DNA of 64,000 nucleotides from Okapia johnstoni (GCA_024291935.2 CM044317.1:21536230-21600229), one strand, 5' to 3'; numbered from the stretch's first letter, positions 22,380 through 33,494 are shown. The notes: generated from the sequence alone by a model not told the origin. Numbers and translations: made by a program.

Positions 22380-23130
22380 GAATTTTTAGAATAAACCTCA
22401 GTCTTGAAAAATGATTTCTATAAGTGTTGGGTTTATGTTGCCGATATTTTTTTTAAAGCAAGGAAAAAAATTTTTCTTTTGCTATGTTGGCTTTGAGCAT
22501 TTTATTAATTTTGAAAAATAATTTGGGAAGTGTTTCATCATTTTGTAATCTTGGAACAATTTAATAAACATGAGAATTATTACTTGAAAATTTTCAAGAA
22601 TTTGCACATAAAATACTCTGGACCCAATTTCTTTTTTTGGAGATAGTTAACTGAACATTAAAAAGATATCCTTCATGAGTTTCAATCCATTACAGCTTTC
22701 TAATTCTTCCTGAATCCATTTTCCTTGAAAATTGCACATTTCATGGGTTCTAAGAATTTGTTGCCATAGAACTTTAAAACATATTTTTATAATTAAAAAT
22801 TTGTTCACATCTGTGCTTGTTTTGCCAAGTATTTTGTGTTTCCTTCTTTTCAGTTAACGTATCAGTAGTTTGCATATTTTAATCCTATTTGTATAGATGA
22901 GATACTGCATTTATTAATCAATGTACTTATCAGTTCCATTTTTTTTCTTGTTACCTTGCTTAATTTTTGCTTTTATTTTTATTCATTCATTGCTTATATT
23001 TCTCTAAGATTTAACGTGTTTTCTGCTACCTATTTTGCATGAGTATTATTTAAAAATCATTATGGTCAAAGATTTCTTAAGTTAGCTTTTTTTTCATGAG
23101 TTAGCTTTTTTCTTTTTTGGGTTTATCAGA
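22380..23130 (-). mobile_element. Decayed L1 piece, antisense (second copy)
   Basis: TGGACCCAATTTCTTTTTTT, CTAATTCTTCCTGAATCCAT and TTGTTCACATCTGTGCTTGT follow the reversed L1 ORF2 order. Its start resembles 20578-20710. Confidence 0.5.
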
Positions 23131-23174
23131 AAGATCCACATTTTTAAAACAAACAAACAAAAATTATAGGAACT

Positions 23175-23390
23175 TGAGCTTCCCTGATGGCTCAGTGGAT
23201 AAAGAATCCAAATCTCCTGCAATGCAGGAGACACAGGAGATGCAGGTTTGTTCCTGGATTGGGAATATGCGCTGAAGAAGGAAATGGCAAGCCACTCCAG
23301 TATTCTTGCCTGGAAAATCCCATGGACAGAGGAGCCTGGTGGGTTAGAGTCCAAAGGGTCACAAACGGTCAGACACGACTGATGACTAAG
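23175..23390 (+). mobile_element. Bov-tA SINE
   Basis: Runs from GAGCTTCCCTGATGGCTCAG to CAGACACGACTGATGACTA. A short internal duplication (CAGGAGACACAGGAGATGCA) lies in the tRNA-like part. Confidence 0.94.
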
Positions 23391-24979
23391 CTCAGCAGAG
23401 GCTCAGTAAACCCATTTTTCGTGAAGTATTAATAATAGAAACAAAATAAGAAAAGAAACACCAGCGTTGCTAGGGTTTTGAGATGCACCATGTAGACATC
23501 GGGCTAGGGGTTACTTGCTGTTTATTAAAGTTATAGCTTGCATCTAGGAAATGGTCACAAGATTAAATCATGAGATCCAAATACACTCAGGGTTTTGACT
23601 AAATCAATGCAATTATTACTAATATTGCCTGTTTAAGGCAATCATGACATTATTGCAATAGGGAACATCCGTCCCGTTTCCTCCAGGCTTACCGTTACTC
23701 AGTATAGGAAAAAAATAAATACACAAATGTTTTGCTTCACATCAGCCCCTTTGATTTTCACATATTTTTCAACAAGAAACACAATAGGATTCTTTTCTTC
23801 CTTGATTAAATGGAATTACAATCGCAAAAGTTAAAATCCGATGACCAATTTTAGTTGTAAAAACTAGAAGAGTCAAAAAAAAAAGATGCTATTATCAATA
23901 ATGATTTTGGAAAGAATTCTTTAAAACACAATTGAGCGGAAGTTATTTTGGAAATATCCATATTCTATTCTTACACATATTTCTCCATAAAAGGTGTTCC
24001 CTCCCCCTGGGGCAGGGAGGCAGAGGCTGGGTCCACCATTTTCTCTGAAGCTTCCTCTCCTCCATCAGCGATGCCCAGGGGGTAATGAGTCTTCAATCAC
24101 AGCTCCATTCTGCTCTTCTGTTTAGACTTAGATCTCATTCCAATTTAGGTTTTTCTTTCTCCTCTTCCATACCTAGCGATACAGGCAAAGTACTTTATGT
24201 GGACATCAGATTGAGCAGGAGTAGCTTTAAAAGAACTCTCATCTCACCACACTTCTCCCCACCCACCCTTCGTCCATCCCTTTTCTCCTAGCTAAGAAGG
24301 AAAGTCGTTCACAACTTTCTCCAGAAATTTCCTCAGTGACCTCCCTCTCCTTCCTTCCCCCCAGGTTGGGACATAACATCTCTGTGACACACCCAGCTCT
24401 TACGGCCTCTGGGAGTGAGGAACACAAGTTAGTTCTTGACTCGTTGAGTTTGCACAGAAATCCCCATCAGACTGCCTTGTAACCAGCTTCTAGTAACAGG
24501 AGGTGTGGCGTTGATGAGTTTCAGAGACCTCATTTATTTTTATTTTACTCATGACTCTTCCCAAGGCAAGGACTCTGAATTTTCAAAAGTCAAATCATTT
24601 TTTTTTGTTTGTTTTATTTTTATAAGCTCTCTGTGAGAGCTTATTAGCCACAAGAACTATTTATTTCCAGACCCACGTGTACTTAAACTCGAGTTCTCCC
24701 TTTATTCAACCCAAGCCTGGTAGAGCTATGTTTTTCTTCCTGAGAGACTCATACGTACCGGACTGGTAAGACCTCGCCAGTTGTCTGTAATGAATAGTTA
24801 GTGATATTTCATTTTCCTGGAGATGAACATGTTTAGGTCATTCTCATAAATTAAAGTTAAATCTGGCAAATGCTCTCCACTTTTTTTCTTTTGCTTCTAC
24901 TTAAACACTTTTCTCCTAACATCAGATTCTCGGAGCCTTTTTGCTGGAAAAAAAGAACCCCAGCTATTGCAGGTTTTGT
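23391..24979. other. Unassigned intronic sequence
   Basis: No named repeat or gene recognised. A short GC-richer patch lies near 24000-24080. Confidence 0.5.
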
Positions 24980-24991
24980 TGGTATTCTTTT

Positions 24992-25155
24992 TTTTAAAAA
25001 AAAATTAATTTATTTGGCTGCATCGAGTCTTAGTTGTGGAATGTAGGATCTTTTAGTTATGGCCTGTGGGATCCAGTTCCCTGACCAGGGATAGAACCCG
25101 GGCCCCCTGCATTGGGAGCATGGAGCCTTACCCGCTGAACCACCAGGCAAGTTCC
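24992..25155 (-). mobile_element. CHR-type SINE, antisense, with perfect 12-bp target-site duplication
   Basis: TTTATTTGGCTGCATCGAGT, CTGACCAGGGATAGAACCCG and CTGAACCACCAGGCAAGTTC. TGGTATTCTTTT at 24980-24991 repeats exactly at 25156-25167. Confidence 0.96.
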
Positions 25156-25167
25156 TGGTATTCTTTT

Positions 25168-25290
25168 AAAAGTTCCAAGTTCTCTGAGGGCAGAGCCCAC
25201 TATTTTGTTCCTGATTATATCCTGAGGACCTAACACAGTGTCTGTCTCATGGTAGGAGCTCAAGGAATCTTTATGAGATAAATTAGTGAA
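25168..25290 (+). mobile_element. L2 3' end
   Basis: TCTCTGAGGGCAGAGCCCAC, CTAACACAGTGTCTGTCTCA and GGAGCTCAAGGAATCTTTAT. Confidence 0.7.
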
Positions 25291-26424
25291 CAATGACTAC
25301 AGAGAAGGTCGAACTAGTGAAAAAGCAGTAGAAGGAAACCTGGAGGGTGATCACAATGGGGATTTGAGATAGGAGAGACACCCCCATCCCGTCTCCCAGC
25401 CCTCAGCTCCTAGCACCACCTGCTCGTGTGGTCAGGGTGGTAGCGACGGAATGCGGGTAACATGCTCAGAACAGGTGTCCCGAGACAGTCTTTAAGGTTT
25501 GGTTTTCATGACTAAGGAACTGGCAGAGATCTGTAACGCTTTTTCCAAAGTACTTCTCAGAAATCATATTAAGGAAAACTTCACGTTGAAGAGTAAGGAC
25601 GTGTGAAGGGAGGAGGAGTAGGGTTGACGGAGAGAAGGCAGGAGATGGCTTGGTTGTTGTTGAGTAACCAAGGCAAAGGCAGGAAAACACAACACAGATT
25701 CTGTTCAAAGAGCGCACATGATTTGGGTCCCAACTCTGTCCCATGCTCCCTCTCCTGTGGAGAAGCTAATAACTGCTTGCTTTTCTTTTCAAAGTCTCTT
25801 TCCTCCTAAGTGTTCTTCTGCAGATGGGTTGAGCTGGCAGCAACAGTGGAATCTTCAAAAGCGGGGGTGGAGAACAGGGGCTGTTCATTGACCCAGACGG
25901 GGAAAATGGCTCCCCACCTACTTTAGTTTTGGCAGCTTTGAGGTGGAGGGAAAAAATTAGACAGCTGTAAATAATATTTGGAAGAAGCAGAGGTATAATT
26001 TCCACACAACCAGCAGAAAGAAACCTGTCACGAAGCTGAGGCAGGATGTTCTGTCAGAAACGGCACGGAAGAGCTGATTGACCTTGAGAGAGTCAGTCAC
26101 ATGTGGTTCCCCAGGCTGGGAGAGGGGCCCTGAGGGCAGCGGGACCGACCCTGGAGGTCTGTGTGGGCCTGTGGGGGACAGGAGTAGGACGGAAAACCCG
26201 TGGGGGGCGAGGGGGACAAGGTGGAGGTTTCTGTCCCATGGGCCTGGCTCTGACCTCCTCTCCTTTCTCCTCTTGGCCTGCTTTCTCCTCCTTCACCCCA
26301 AACTGTCATTTTTGGACATTTTCATTTCTGGTTGTAAAAACTTGACTTTAATAAGACTGGTCACCCCAGTCAGATGCACTGAAAATAAAGTTTTACCTTA
26401 AGTACAGACTATTTCAGCTGTTCC
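25291..26424. other. Unassigned intronic sequence with a GC-rich block at 26100-26300
   Basis: The block around 26100-26300 is the most GC-rich in the window and is open in several overlapping frames on both strands. No domain or splice-bounded frame stands out, and it is too CpG-poor to call a CpG island by eye. Confidence 0.5.
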
Positions 26425-27200
26425 AGGCTGTACTGTGTCCCCCCCCCCCCCCCCCCCCCCGCCTCAATATGTGGAAGTCCTAAAGCCCAGGACCTCAGAA
26501 TGTGAGAGAAGGCCAAGCTTGTGTCTGGACAACCATCTGCTAAAGAGATGAGGCATGTGAGTCATGGATCCAATTTACCATTTCAGCAGAAGCCAGGAAA
26601 GACCTGTGGGGGACCCTCCTGTCTGATGATTTGGACCCCCATGAAATTACATGGGAGAATTTTGTATCAGCAGAAACGCAGCCAGCCTGGACTGAAAGGG
26701 ACAGAGATAAGATGAAATGAAGGATGAATAACTCTGAAGGTGGTTCAGGGGTTCACGCCTTCTTGTCCCAAGAGGGCTGCCTGAGAGGGTAGGGCCACAC
26801 TCCCCTTCTGATGAGTCCTGAGGATACAGCATTCAGCCAAAGATTATTCTCAGGCCTCAAACTCTAATGGAATTTGTCCTGCTACTTTCAAACCTGGTTG
26901 AGAACTGCAACCTCCTTTTTCCTTATGATCTCTTTTTTGGAAAGGGGATACATGTTCTATGCCTGTTCCATTACTGTGTTTTGAAAGCAGATAAATTTCT
27001 GTCTGATTTCACTGGTTCACAGCTGGACAGCAATTTTGCTTCAGGATGAATCATAACCCAGGTTTTACCCAGACCTGAAGTAGACGATCTTTAAGATGAG
27101 ATTTTGGACTTTAAGAGTTGATGCTAGAGATACTTTGGAGGCTATTAGGAATGTATTTTGCATGAATGAAGGACATGAATTTTCGGGGGCAGAAAGTAGA
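26425..27200 (+). mobile_element. Old LTR/ERVL-like sequence (uncertain)
   Basis: Begins like an LTR (GGCTGTACTGTGTCCCC, then GGACCTCAGAATGTGA). It later shows CTATGCCTGTTCCATTACTG, AGGACATGAATTTTCGGGGG and AGAAAGTAGAATGTTATGG, a block I know to precede such LTRs. The family is unassigned. Confidence 0.4.
26439..26460. repeat. Poly-C run of 22
   Basis: Twenty-two consecutive C at the start of an LTR-like repeat, where related copies usually have a much shorter C run. It may be a sequencing or assembly artefact. Confidence 0.95.
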
Positions 27201-27201
27201 A

Positions 27202-27586
27202 TGTTATGGGCTGAATTATGTCTCCCCAAACTTAAACCCTTGTACCTCAGAATGTGATTCTATTTGTGGACAGAGTTTTTTCTAACATAAAATGAAGTTG
27301 TCAGGATGGCCCTAATCAAATATGGCCAATGTCTCTATAAAAAGGGGAAATCTGGAGACAGCCCGTATAGGGGAAAATGCCATGTGAACATGAAGACAGC
27401 CATCTGCAAGTCAAGGAGAGGGGCCTGGGACAGATCCCTCCCTCACAGGTCTCAGAAGCAGCGAAAGCTGCCAATAGCTTGATTCTGGACTTTCGGCCTC
27501 CAGAACCATGGGATATTACATTTCTACTGCTTAAAATGACCAGTCAGTGGTCCTTTGTTGCAGCTTCCCTAGCAAACCAATATAAC
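27202..27586 (+). mobile_element. MaLR/MLT1-like LTR
   Basis: TGTTATGGGCTGAATTATGT, TACCTCAGAATGTGATTCT, GATGGCCCTAATCAAATATG and GACTTTCGGCCTCCAGAACC form the whole LTR order, ending at TAGCAAACCAATATAA. The 78-codon frame inside is a by-product. Confidence 0.65.
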
Positions 27587-27589
27587 ATC

Positions 27590-30100
27590 CACAAAGCCAC
27601 TTTGAGTTATTAATGTTTTCTTTTGAAAAGAGCAAAATGTTTCATTGTTAATTTAGCCTGTTTTAAGGAATTTTTGTTCATAGTTCATATCAGTTTTGAT
27701 CTATTTTGTTATTCTGTAAGCTAGATCCATGACTCTGAGTGAAGTTTCTGAGCTCTCCTGTGTCTGGGTTTCCAGCGGTGACATTCTGATGGTTTTCTAG
27801 ACACAGTACTTGGATTGAATGGTGTTGACTCTGCAACCATCTACTGTGGTGGGTCACTTATTTCTGGGCTCAGCTGCCTCTTAGTTAAAAATAAGATTGG
27901 TTTAGATGATTTCTAATCTAATTTTAATTCTAAGATTCTGTAATAATGCAATTTTTATTTTGAAGTTAAAGCCAACATAACCAAGTGGAGGAAGCTGAGC
28001 CATTAAAAATGCCTAATGACGGATCCAAGGAAGGGGGTTCAAATTTGGCATTCTTGCTCCTTGGGGGATTTTGTTTGGGGTGGAGTAAATGCAATCAGGA
28101 TTGTAACACTGTACTTGATCGTACTCAATTACTTCTAACACACACGCACAGACACACATACACGTGACTGCTTTTAATCAGTAATTTCAAATTCAACTAC
28201 CTATAGAACCAGGCAGGTACTGTGAGGGAGCCAAATGGCCAGATGAGAACTAAGGGAAACTTAAGAGCCATCCGAAAGGGGGCAACTAATATCCAATTTG
28301 AATCCATTGTTGCCAGCAGAGAACAGTGGGCTTGGAGTTGCCAGATCTTAAAATACTTGATTAGCTGAGAAATCTGGACTTTATGTGAAATCTCCCAACT
28401 TTTAAATACTGCTTCAAAAACAAAAATTCTGTGTAGGCCTAACAAAACTTTTTGGCAGGTAAAATTTGGAGGAGGCCATCAGTTTGCAATTGCTTGCATA
28501 AACAAAAAAAGATGCCCACTTGACACAAAACATCTGCCTTTGGTGAATTAACTGGATGGTCGCATGTAGATAAAATTAATCTCTACATCTGAAATGAGTT
28601 ACAAAATTTTAGTTGACCTTAACTTGTATCACTTAAGAAAATGGCACAAATTAAACTGGACAGATCATTAAAAAAAAAAAAAAAACAACCTTAGCTTCAC
28701 TATTCATTTTTCATGTCTAACTCAAAGCTACTAAAGTGCAATATTCTATTAATCTAGACTGGCTTTTTTCTCTCCTGGTTTTCAGACCATCCTCTTTTAG
28801 AAGTAGTAGAACAATGACCAAATGAAGATGGGAATCGATCTAACAGAGGAGAAGCTGGAGTCATGAGTACTTTCTGAATAACACAGATTGGACACATTAG
28901 CTTAAATTTAAATATGGCCTTTCTCTCAAGAAGCTGAGAAAAGTTTATATTTTGTTCTCAAAATATTTTTGTAAGTTAACTAAATACTTTTCTAAGTTAT
29001 CTAATAGAGAAAGATTACAATTCCCATTGAACAGAGAAGAAAATTATTGAAAGATTAATTTCTGGTCCACCAAGCTGTAGCCTGAACTGAATAAAAATAT
29101 TTGGCGCTTTTCCTAATAGAACACTGCCTAAAATCAAGCCAGCTGCTGAGAAAGGAAACCCTCAAATTCCTCTGGGCCATTTAACACTGGCCAACACCTT
29201 GACACATTCAATCTTAGAAGATCCACACACAAAAGAAGTCCAATTCAATAACATGCAATGACTGGGTTTTATTTGTCTAATTAGATCAGCCTTCTGGTAT
29301 AGTATTTGGCACAAAGCAGGATGCCCAATGTTTGTGGAACAGGGATCATTTATAGGTGATGTCTACAATGTTGTGACTGTATCAGAGGAGCTGCCCAGAG
29401 CTCTCTAAGATCCTCAAACCATCTTCCCTTTGGATGTATTTTCATGCTGGACTCAAATCACTACATACTGTGCTGTCACTTTTTCCACCTTCCCATTTTT
29501 ATGTTATCTGACATAGACTTAGGACCAGTTTTGCACAGCTGGGGTAAGGTTACGTGTCTTGCCAAGATGGAGGCTCTGCCATAAACAGAAACAAAAGAGA
29601 AATCAAATCATAGGTTAAGAAGGTTTTTTCAGCCATGAAGTATTACGCTTTACGGCCTATTCTTCTTTGCCACCTTCAAGTCTTGAATATGACAGTTACT
29701 GGTGAATCATTCTTGCCGGAGGCCCTCCTGCGCTGCCCAGAGTTTTAGCAGAACAGTGGCAAGATCTCTGGGCATCTACTGCACCCACGCAGACGATGAC
29801 GCAAAAAGTGGAGATCTGGGTGATTTCTAATGAGACTGCTCGGTTACATTTAATAATTTATCTATTTCATCGGGACTGGGGGGAGTCCTTTTAGCTAAGG
29901 CAGTATTTTGTTAATCAGAATGAATTTCCTAAATTTTTTTTCGGCAAACAATACGTTTCTCCCTGTAAAATTTTATAGACGTGCTTCTTTTCTTTTAGAT
30001 CTGGATGTTTTACTAGCAAAAATGACACAGTGAGTAATAAACCTTTCAGGTAACTGCCAGCAGCTCTTAAATTAATATTGAAGTTATAAAAATGAAACTC
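27590..30100. other. Unassigned intronic sequence
   Basis: Few repeats. A CA-rich patch lies at 28137-28165 and a poly-A run of about 16 ends at 28685. Nothing else is recognised up to the AIG1 exon. Confidence 0.55.
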
Positions 30101-30187
30101 TTCACAAGGGATCCTGTGCTACAGTGGAATTTTCCATCTGTCTCTGCAGCAGTTCTTTTGTTTTATGCCCCCCTGAACAATACTTAC

Positions 30188-30351
30188 TTCTCTGTGTATC
30201 CCAGATATAGCTGTTCAGAACTTCTCCCAGCAGGTACAAGAAGTTCATTAAGATGGTTGTAGACCCGAAGAAGAGGATTCTGGCTCCTGGGCCAATGTGC
30301 TCCAGGAAAGGGTACACCCACATCCCGGTTACATGATGCACCCAACACACC
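30188..30351 (-). CDS. AIG1: AIG1 internal exon (probably exon 5 of 6), androgen-induced gene 1 protein
   Basis: This exon supplies the last base of Trp172, then 54 residues beginning [18 protein letters not shown] and ending SYIWDTQR, then one base of a Ser codon. It covers human residues 173-226 of the FAHFA hydrolase AIG1. Two hydrophobic stretches are visible: one continuing from the previous exon through WVYPFL, and [20 protein letters not shown]. The acceptor has a pyrimidine-rich tract ending CCACTGCAG, and the donor is GTAAGTAT at 30187-30180. The length of 164 is 1 + 162 + 1, so the frame joins exactly to the exon at 59315-59430. Codons are intact with no stop or frameshift. Only a short charged tail (about 11 residues in human) should follow in a final exon, which I did not find. 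If the donor is ignored, the frame stays open 28 more codons to a stop at about 30102, giving a possible retained-intron C-terminus. Confidence 0.96.
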
Positions 30352-30390
30352 CTGCAGTGGAATTGGGAAGGAGACAGAGATGGAAGTTAC

Positions 30391-30398
30391 TGACGTCA
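30391..30398. promoter_or_regulatory. Perfect CRE palindrome (TGACGTCA)
   Basis: The full 8-base CREB/ATF consensus lies 40 bases upstream of the exon at 30188-30351, near the likely branch-point region. Function is unproven; one such 8-mer per window is close to chance. Confidence 0.3.
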
Positions 30399-30537
30399 GA
30401 TTTCAGAGCTGCTACTACGACAAATACAGACCCCCAACTCCAAACAGTGGTCAGCAATGTCAGTTGCACCTGATGCTCAGCACCTACAGAAGCTTTGTTG
30501 TTGTTATTTGTTTTCTTTCACTTTTTATTCCAAAATA

Positions 30538-30617
30538 CTGGGTTGGCCAAAAAGTTCACTCCGATTTTTCTATAAGATGTAACGGAAAAAAATGAATGAA
30601 CGTTTTGGCCAACCCAA
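30538..30617 (+). mobile_element. Mariner-derived MITE hairpin, possible mir-2284/2285-family locus
   Basis: An 80-base near-perfect inverted repeat. The arms begin TGGGTTGGCCAAAAAGTTCA and end TGAACGTTTTGGCCAACCCA, with a loop around CTATAAGATG. A TA precedes it, as expected for mariner. From memory, the same palindrome underlies many bovine mir-2284/mir-2285 copies, so a transcribed copy would fold into a microRNA-like hairpin. Whether it is processed cannot be judged here. Confidence 0.85.
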
Positions 30618-30717
30618 GAATTTTAGACTCATGGGAAGAGTTGTAAATATGGTACCAAGAGTTCCAGTATGCCCTTCCCTCAGCTTCCCTGCATCTTAGC
30701 ATCTTATCTAACCATAG

Positions 30718-30909
30718 GCTTCCTTGGTGGCTCACAGTAAAGAATCCACCTGCCAATGCAGGAGACTCTGGGTGGGTAAGATTCCCTGGAGAAGGAAATG
30801 GCAACCCACTCCAGTATTCTTGTCTGGGAAATCCTATGGACAGGGGAGCTGGTGGGCTACAGTCCATGGGGTCGCAGAAGAGTCAGACATGACTTAGTGA
30901 CTAAACAAC
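30718..30909 (+). mobile_element. Bov-tA SINE
   Basis: Runs from GGCTTCCTTGGTGGCTCACA to AGTCAGACATGACTTAGTGA with a small gap in the tRNA-like part. Weak flank similarity (TAACCATAG and TAACTATGG). Confidence 0.94.
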
Positions 30910-31450
30910 AGGTAACTATGGTACAGTTGCTAAAATGAAATAATTAAACTGTAGACTTCACTTGAAACTCCCCAGTCTTTCCACCAGTGTCCTTTATTGG
31001 TCCAGGATCCCATGTTGTTTTTAGCGGTCGTGTCTCTTTAGTTTCCTCCAATCTTGCACTTTTCCATTCTCTCCTTGCCTCTCCTGACACTTGAAGGGTC
31101 TGGTCAAGTGAAACTGTTATTTTTCCAACACAGTTATATAATTGTCCTAATCTCTTCTTTATGTAATGAAACAATACAGCATTAGGCAACCACACTATCA
31201 TAACACCTAGGTGAGAATGTTCCAGGAACCTTGCCATGCTGCCTTCCAACTAGGTACCAGTAGGTATCCCAGGTGCCAACAGAACCATCCAGTAACCTCG
31301 CCGACATCTGGCTTCCCACCACCTGATCTTTGGATCACTTTTTGTTTATCTTTTTTCACCCTGTTTTACATCATCCTTGCTTGTAATTATTCTATTTGTG
31401 TTCTGGAGATATTTTAGGCCCACTGGGAATATATCATTAATCTCCATTGT

Positions 31451-31894
31451 TTTTAAAAGTTTAGTAAGAATATCTGCTTCGTTGGTTTAGTCCTGACACA
31501 ACTGCTGAAACAGTCTTGGGTTCATTACTTTATCAACCGTTGTTAATTCTGAAGACTAAATAGGATACAAATTACTTTATTGCATGGGTAATAAAAATTA
31601 CTTGAAACATTTATGTGTTTGGGGGTCATTTTCCATATCATCAATGGCTTCACTCCTCTTTGAGCAGTTGATCTATGTGTATATTGTCTATCCATAAACC
31701 TCACCCGAGACAAGAAACCTGCCTTAACCTTAGAGCTTGCAATCTCAATAAGGGTAATATTACTCCCATCTCAAGGAAGTAAAAATTGGTTCTAGGAAGG
31801 TAGCAAAGAAATATTACTCTTTGAATGCATAAAGTAGAGATACATATATATACATATTGAACATCAACCGATATAGTTTATCTGTGGTATTAAA
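31451..31894. other. Unassigned intronic sequence
   Basis: AT-rich, with nothing recognised. Confidence 0.45.
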
Positions 31895-32470
31895 GTTTCA
31901 TAGGCTCAGAAATTCCACTCTGAGTTATATATCTAAAGGAACTGAAGCAGGACACAAACAGGTATTTGTACACCAATGTTTACAGCAGCATTATTCAACA
32001 CAGTCAAAAGGTGGAAACATCCCAAGTGTCCATCAGCAGGTTAATGGGTGAATAGAATCTTGTATACACACACAATGGAATATTACTCAGCTATAAAGGG
32101 GGATAAAATTTTGATACATGCTACAACATGGATGAACCTTGAAAACTTAATGCTAAGTGAAATAATCCAGACACAGAAGGGCACATATTGTATGATTTCA
32201 TTTATATAACAGACCAGAATAAGCAAATTTGTAGAGATGAAATGTATGACAGAGGTTACCAGGGACTAGGGGGGATGTGGAATAGGGAGGGAGATTATAT
32301 ACGGTACAGAGTTTAAGTTGGGGATAATGAAAATATTTTGGGTGTAGCTAGTGGTGACGACTGAGGTGACTTAGCAGCAGCAGTAGCAGTGGTGATGATT
32401 ATGTAACATCATGAATTAATTCAATAACACTCAATTGTACACCTATAGATGGTTAAAATGATAAGTATTA
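31895..32470 (+). mobile_element. Old L1 3' end, sense
   Basis: TTTGTACACCAATGTTTACA, AGCAGCATTATTCAACACAG, AATGGAATATTACTCAGCTA, ACATGGATGAACCTTGAAAA and CACTCAATTGTACACC give the classic old L1 end. A Bov-tA tail (GAGGTGACTTAGCAGCAGCA) sits within it near 32360-32390. Confidence 0.85.
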
Positions 32471-32472
32471 TG

Positions 32473-32681
32473 TTGTGCATGCTTGCTTAGTCATGTCTGA
32501 CTCTTTGTGACCCCATGGACTGCTGCCCACCAAGCTCCTCTGCCCATGGAATTCTCTAGGCAAGCATACTGGAGTGGATTGCCATTCCCTTCTCCAGGGG
32601 ATCTTCCCAACCCAGGGATCAAACCCGTGTCTCTTGCATTGGAGGCAGATTCTTTACTGTCTGAGCCACCAGGGAAGCCTG
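32473..32681 (-). mobile_element. Bov-tA SINE, antisense
   Basis: A full reversed copy from GCATGCTTGCTTAGTCATG to TGAGCCACCAGGGAAGCC. It is open in frames on both strands, which is a SINE property. Confidence 0.95.
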
Positions 32682-32794
32682 TCATCCTCATCTACTGAGG
32701 TAAAAATCAGAGTTTTTGAATAAAATGAGGATATGTCAGAACTGACAATGGAAATGTAAAGTTCTTCAGGTAGGGAAGTGGAGAGCTGTTTTGA

Positions 32795-32905
32795 GAATGG
32801 TGCTCTGATATGTAAGCCACTTTACCTTATTCAACCACCCTATGAGGCAGAATCATCCCCTTTTTACAAACAAAGAGACTGGATTAAACAACTTGTCTTT
32901 AAAAA
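32795..32905 (-). mobile_element. MIR SINE, antisense
   Basis: CACCCTATGAGGCAGAATCA, then CCCCTTTTTACAAACAAAGA and GACTGGATTAAACAACTTG. Confidence 0.65.
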
Positions 32906-33352
32906 TGGCAAACCCAGGAAAGGTATGTACATCCGATTTCTTTTCTTCTGCGTGGACTTGCTTCCCTGTATGAGATATTCAAAACTGTCTCCAAAGGAAG
33001 AGAGAGTTTTCTTTTCTTTAAAGTTGTTTTGACTTAGTAGGTCATCATACCATCTCAGATATAGAAGTCCTGTTATGTGGGGTTTCACCTGAATTGGTGT
33101 GAACGATGCAGACACTTGTCTTAACAGGTTGTGTGCTTTCACCATTTGTTTCCTTGATATAATCAGGGCTCATTTTTTCTGCACAAAAATGACTCATGAC
33201 CTTGCTCATCTGTTGGTGGAGAGTTCTCAGTTCTTGGTTGACTTTCCATTTCTATCTCATTTTAAAGCCTTCTTGTTTTAGTGCCCGAATAGCTTCCGCT
33301 TAAGGTAATGATGTCAATTTGAATTTTAGTCCAAACAAATTGATGATAATAG

Positions 33353-33388
33353 TTTGTGTGTGTGTGAGAGAGAGAGAGAGCGAGTGTG
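33353..33388. repeat. (TG)n(AG)n simple repeat
   Basis: TG units run into AG units, then a short GTGTG patch. Confidence 0.95.
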
Positions 33389-33494
33389 TGCCTGTGCATA
33401 CATATATATGCATATGCTGTAGTATCACAAGACTTCTGGAATTGACTATTAAATGTCCCTCCAATTTCATTCACTTGAATGTGCAATTAAGAAT

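Larger units (their letters stand above)
1..30187 (-). other. AIG1: AIG1 intron downstream of the WDTQR exon (partial)
   Basis: The donor GTAAGTAT at 30187-30180 opens this intron. I looked for a final exon encoding a short acidic/lysine-rich tail (EEEKEKPKLE-like in other mammals) on the minus strand and found none. I therefore treat the whole stretch as intron, with the last exon beyond position 1. A very short exon is easy to miss by eye. Confidence 0.75.
30520..31450 (-). mobile_element. Old L1 3' region, antisense, hosting a MITE and a Bov-tA
   Basis: TTTAGACTCATGGGAAGAGT, CTTCCCTGCATCTTAGCATC, CCACCAGTGTCCTTTATTGG and CGTGTCTCTTTAGTTTCCTC follow an old L1-end order. It is interrupted at 30538-30617 and 30718-30909. 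Confidence 0.55.

Noticed and set aside
24051..24090. Minus-strand ATGGAGGAGAGGAAG as a candidate for AIG1's last exon
   Set aside because: No AG acceptor in the right phase precedes it, and the downstream codons do not follow the expected tail.
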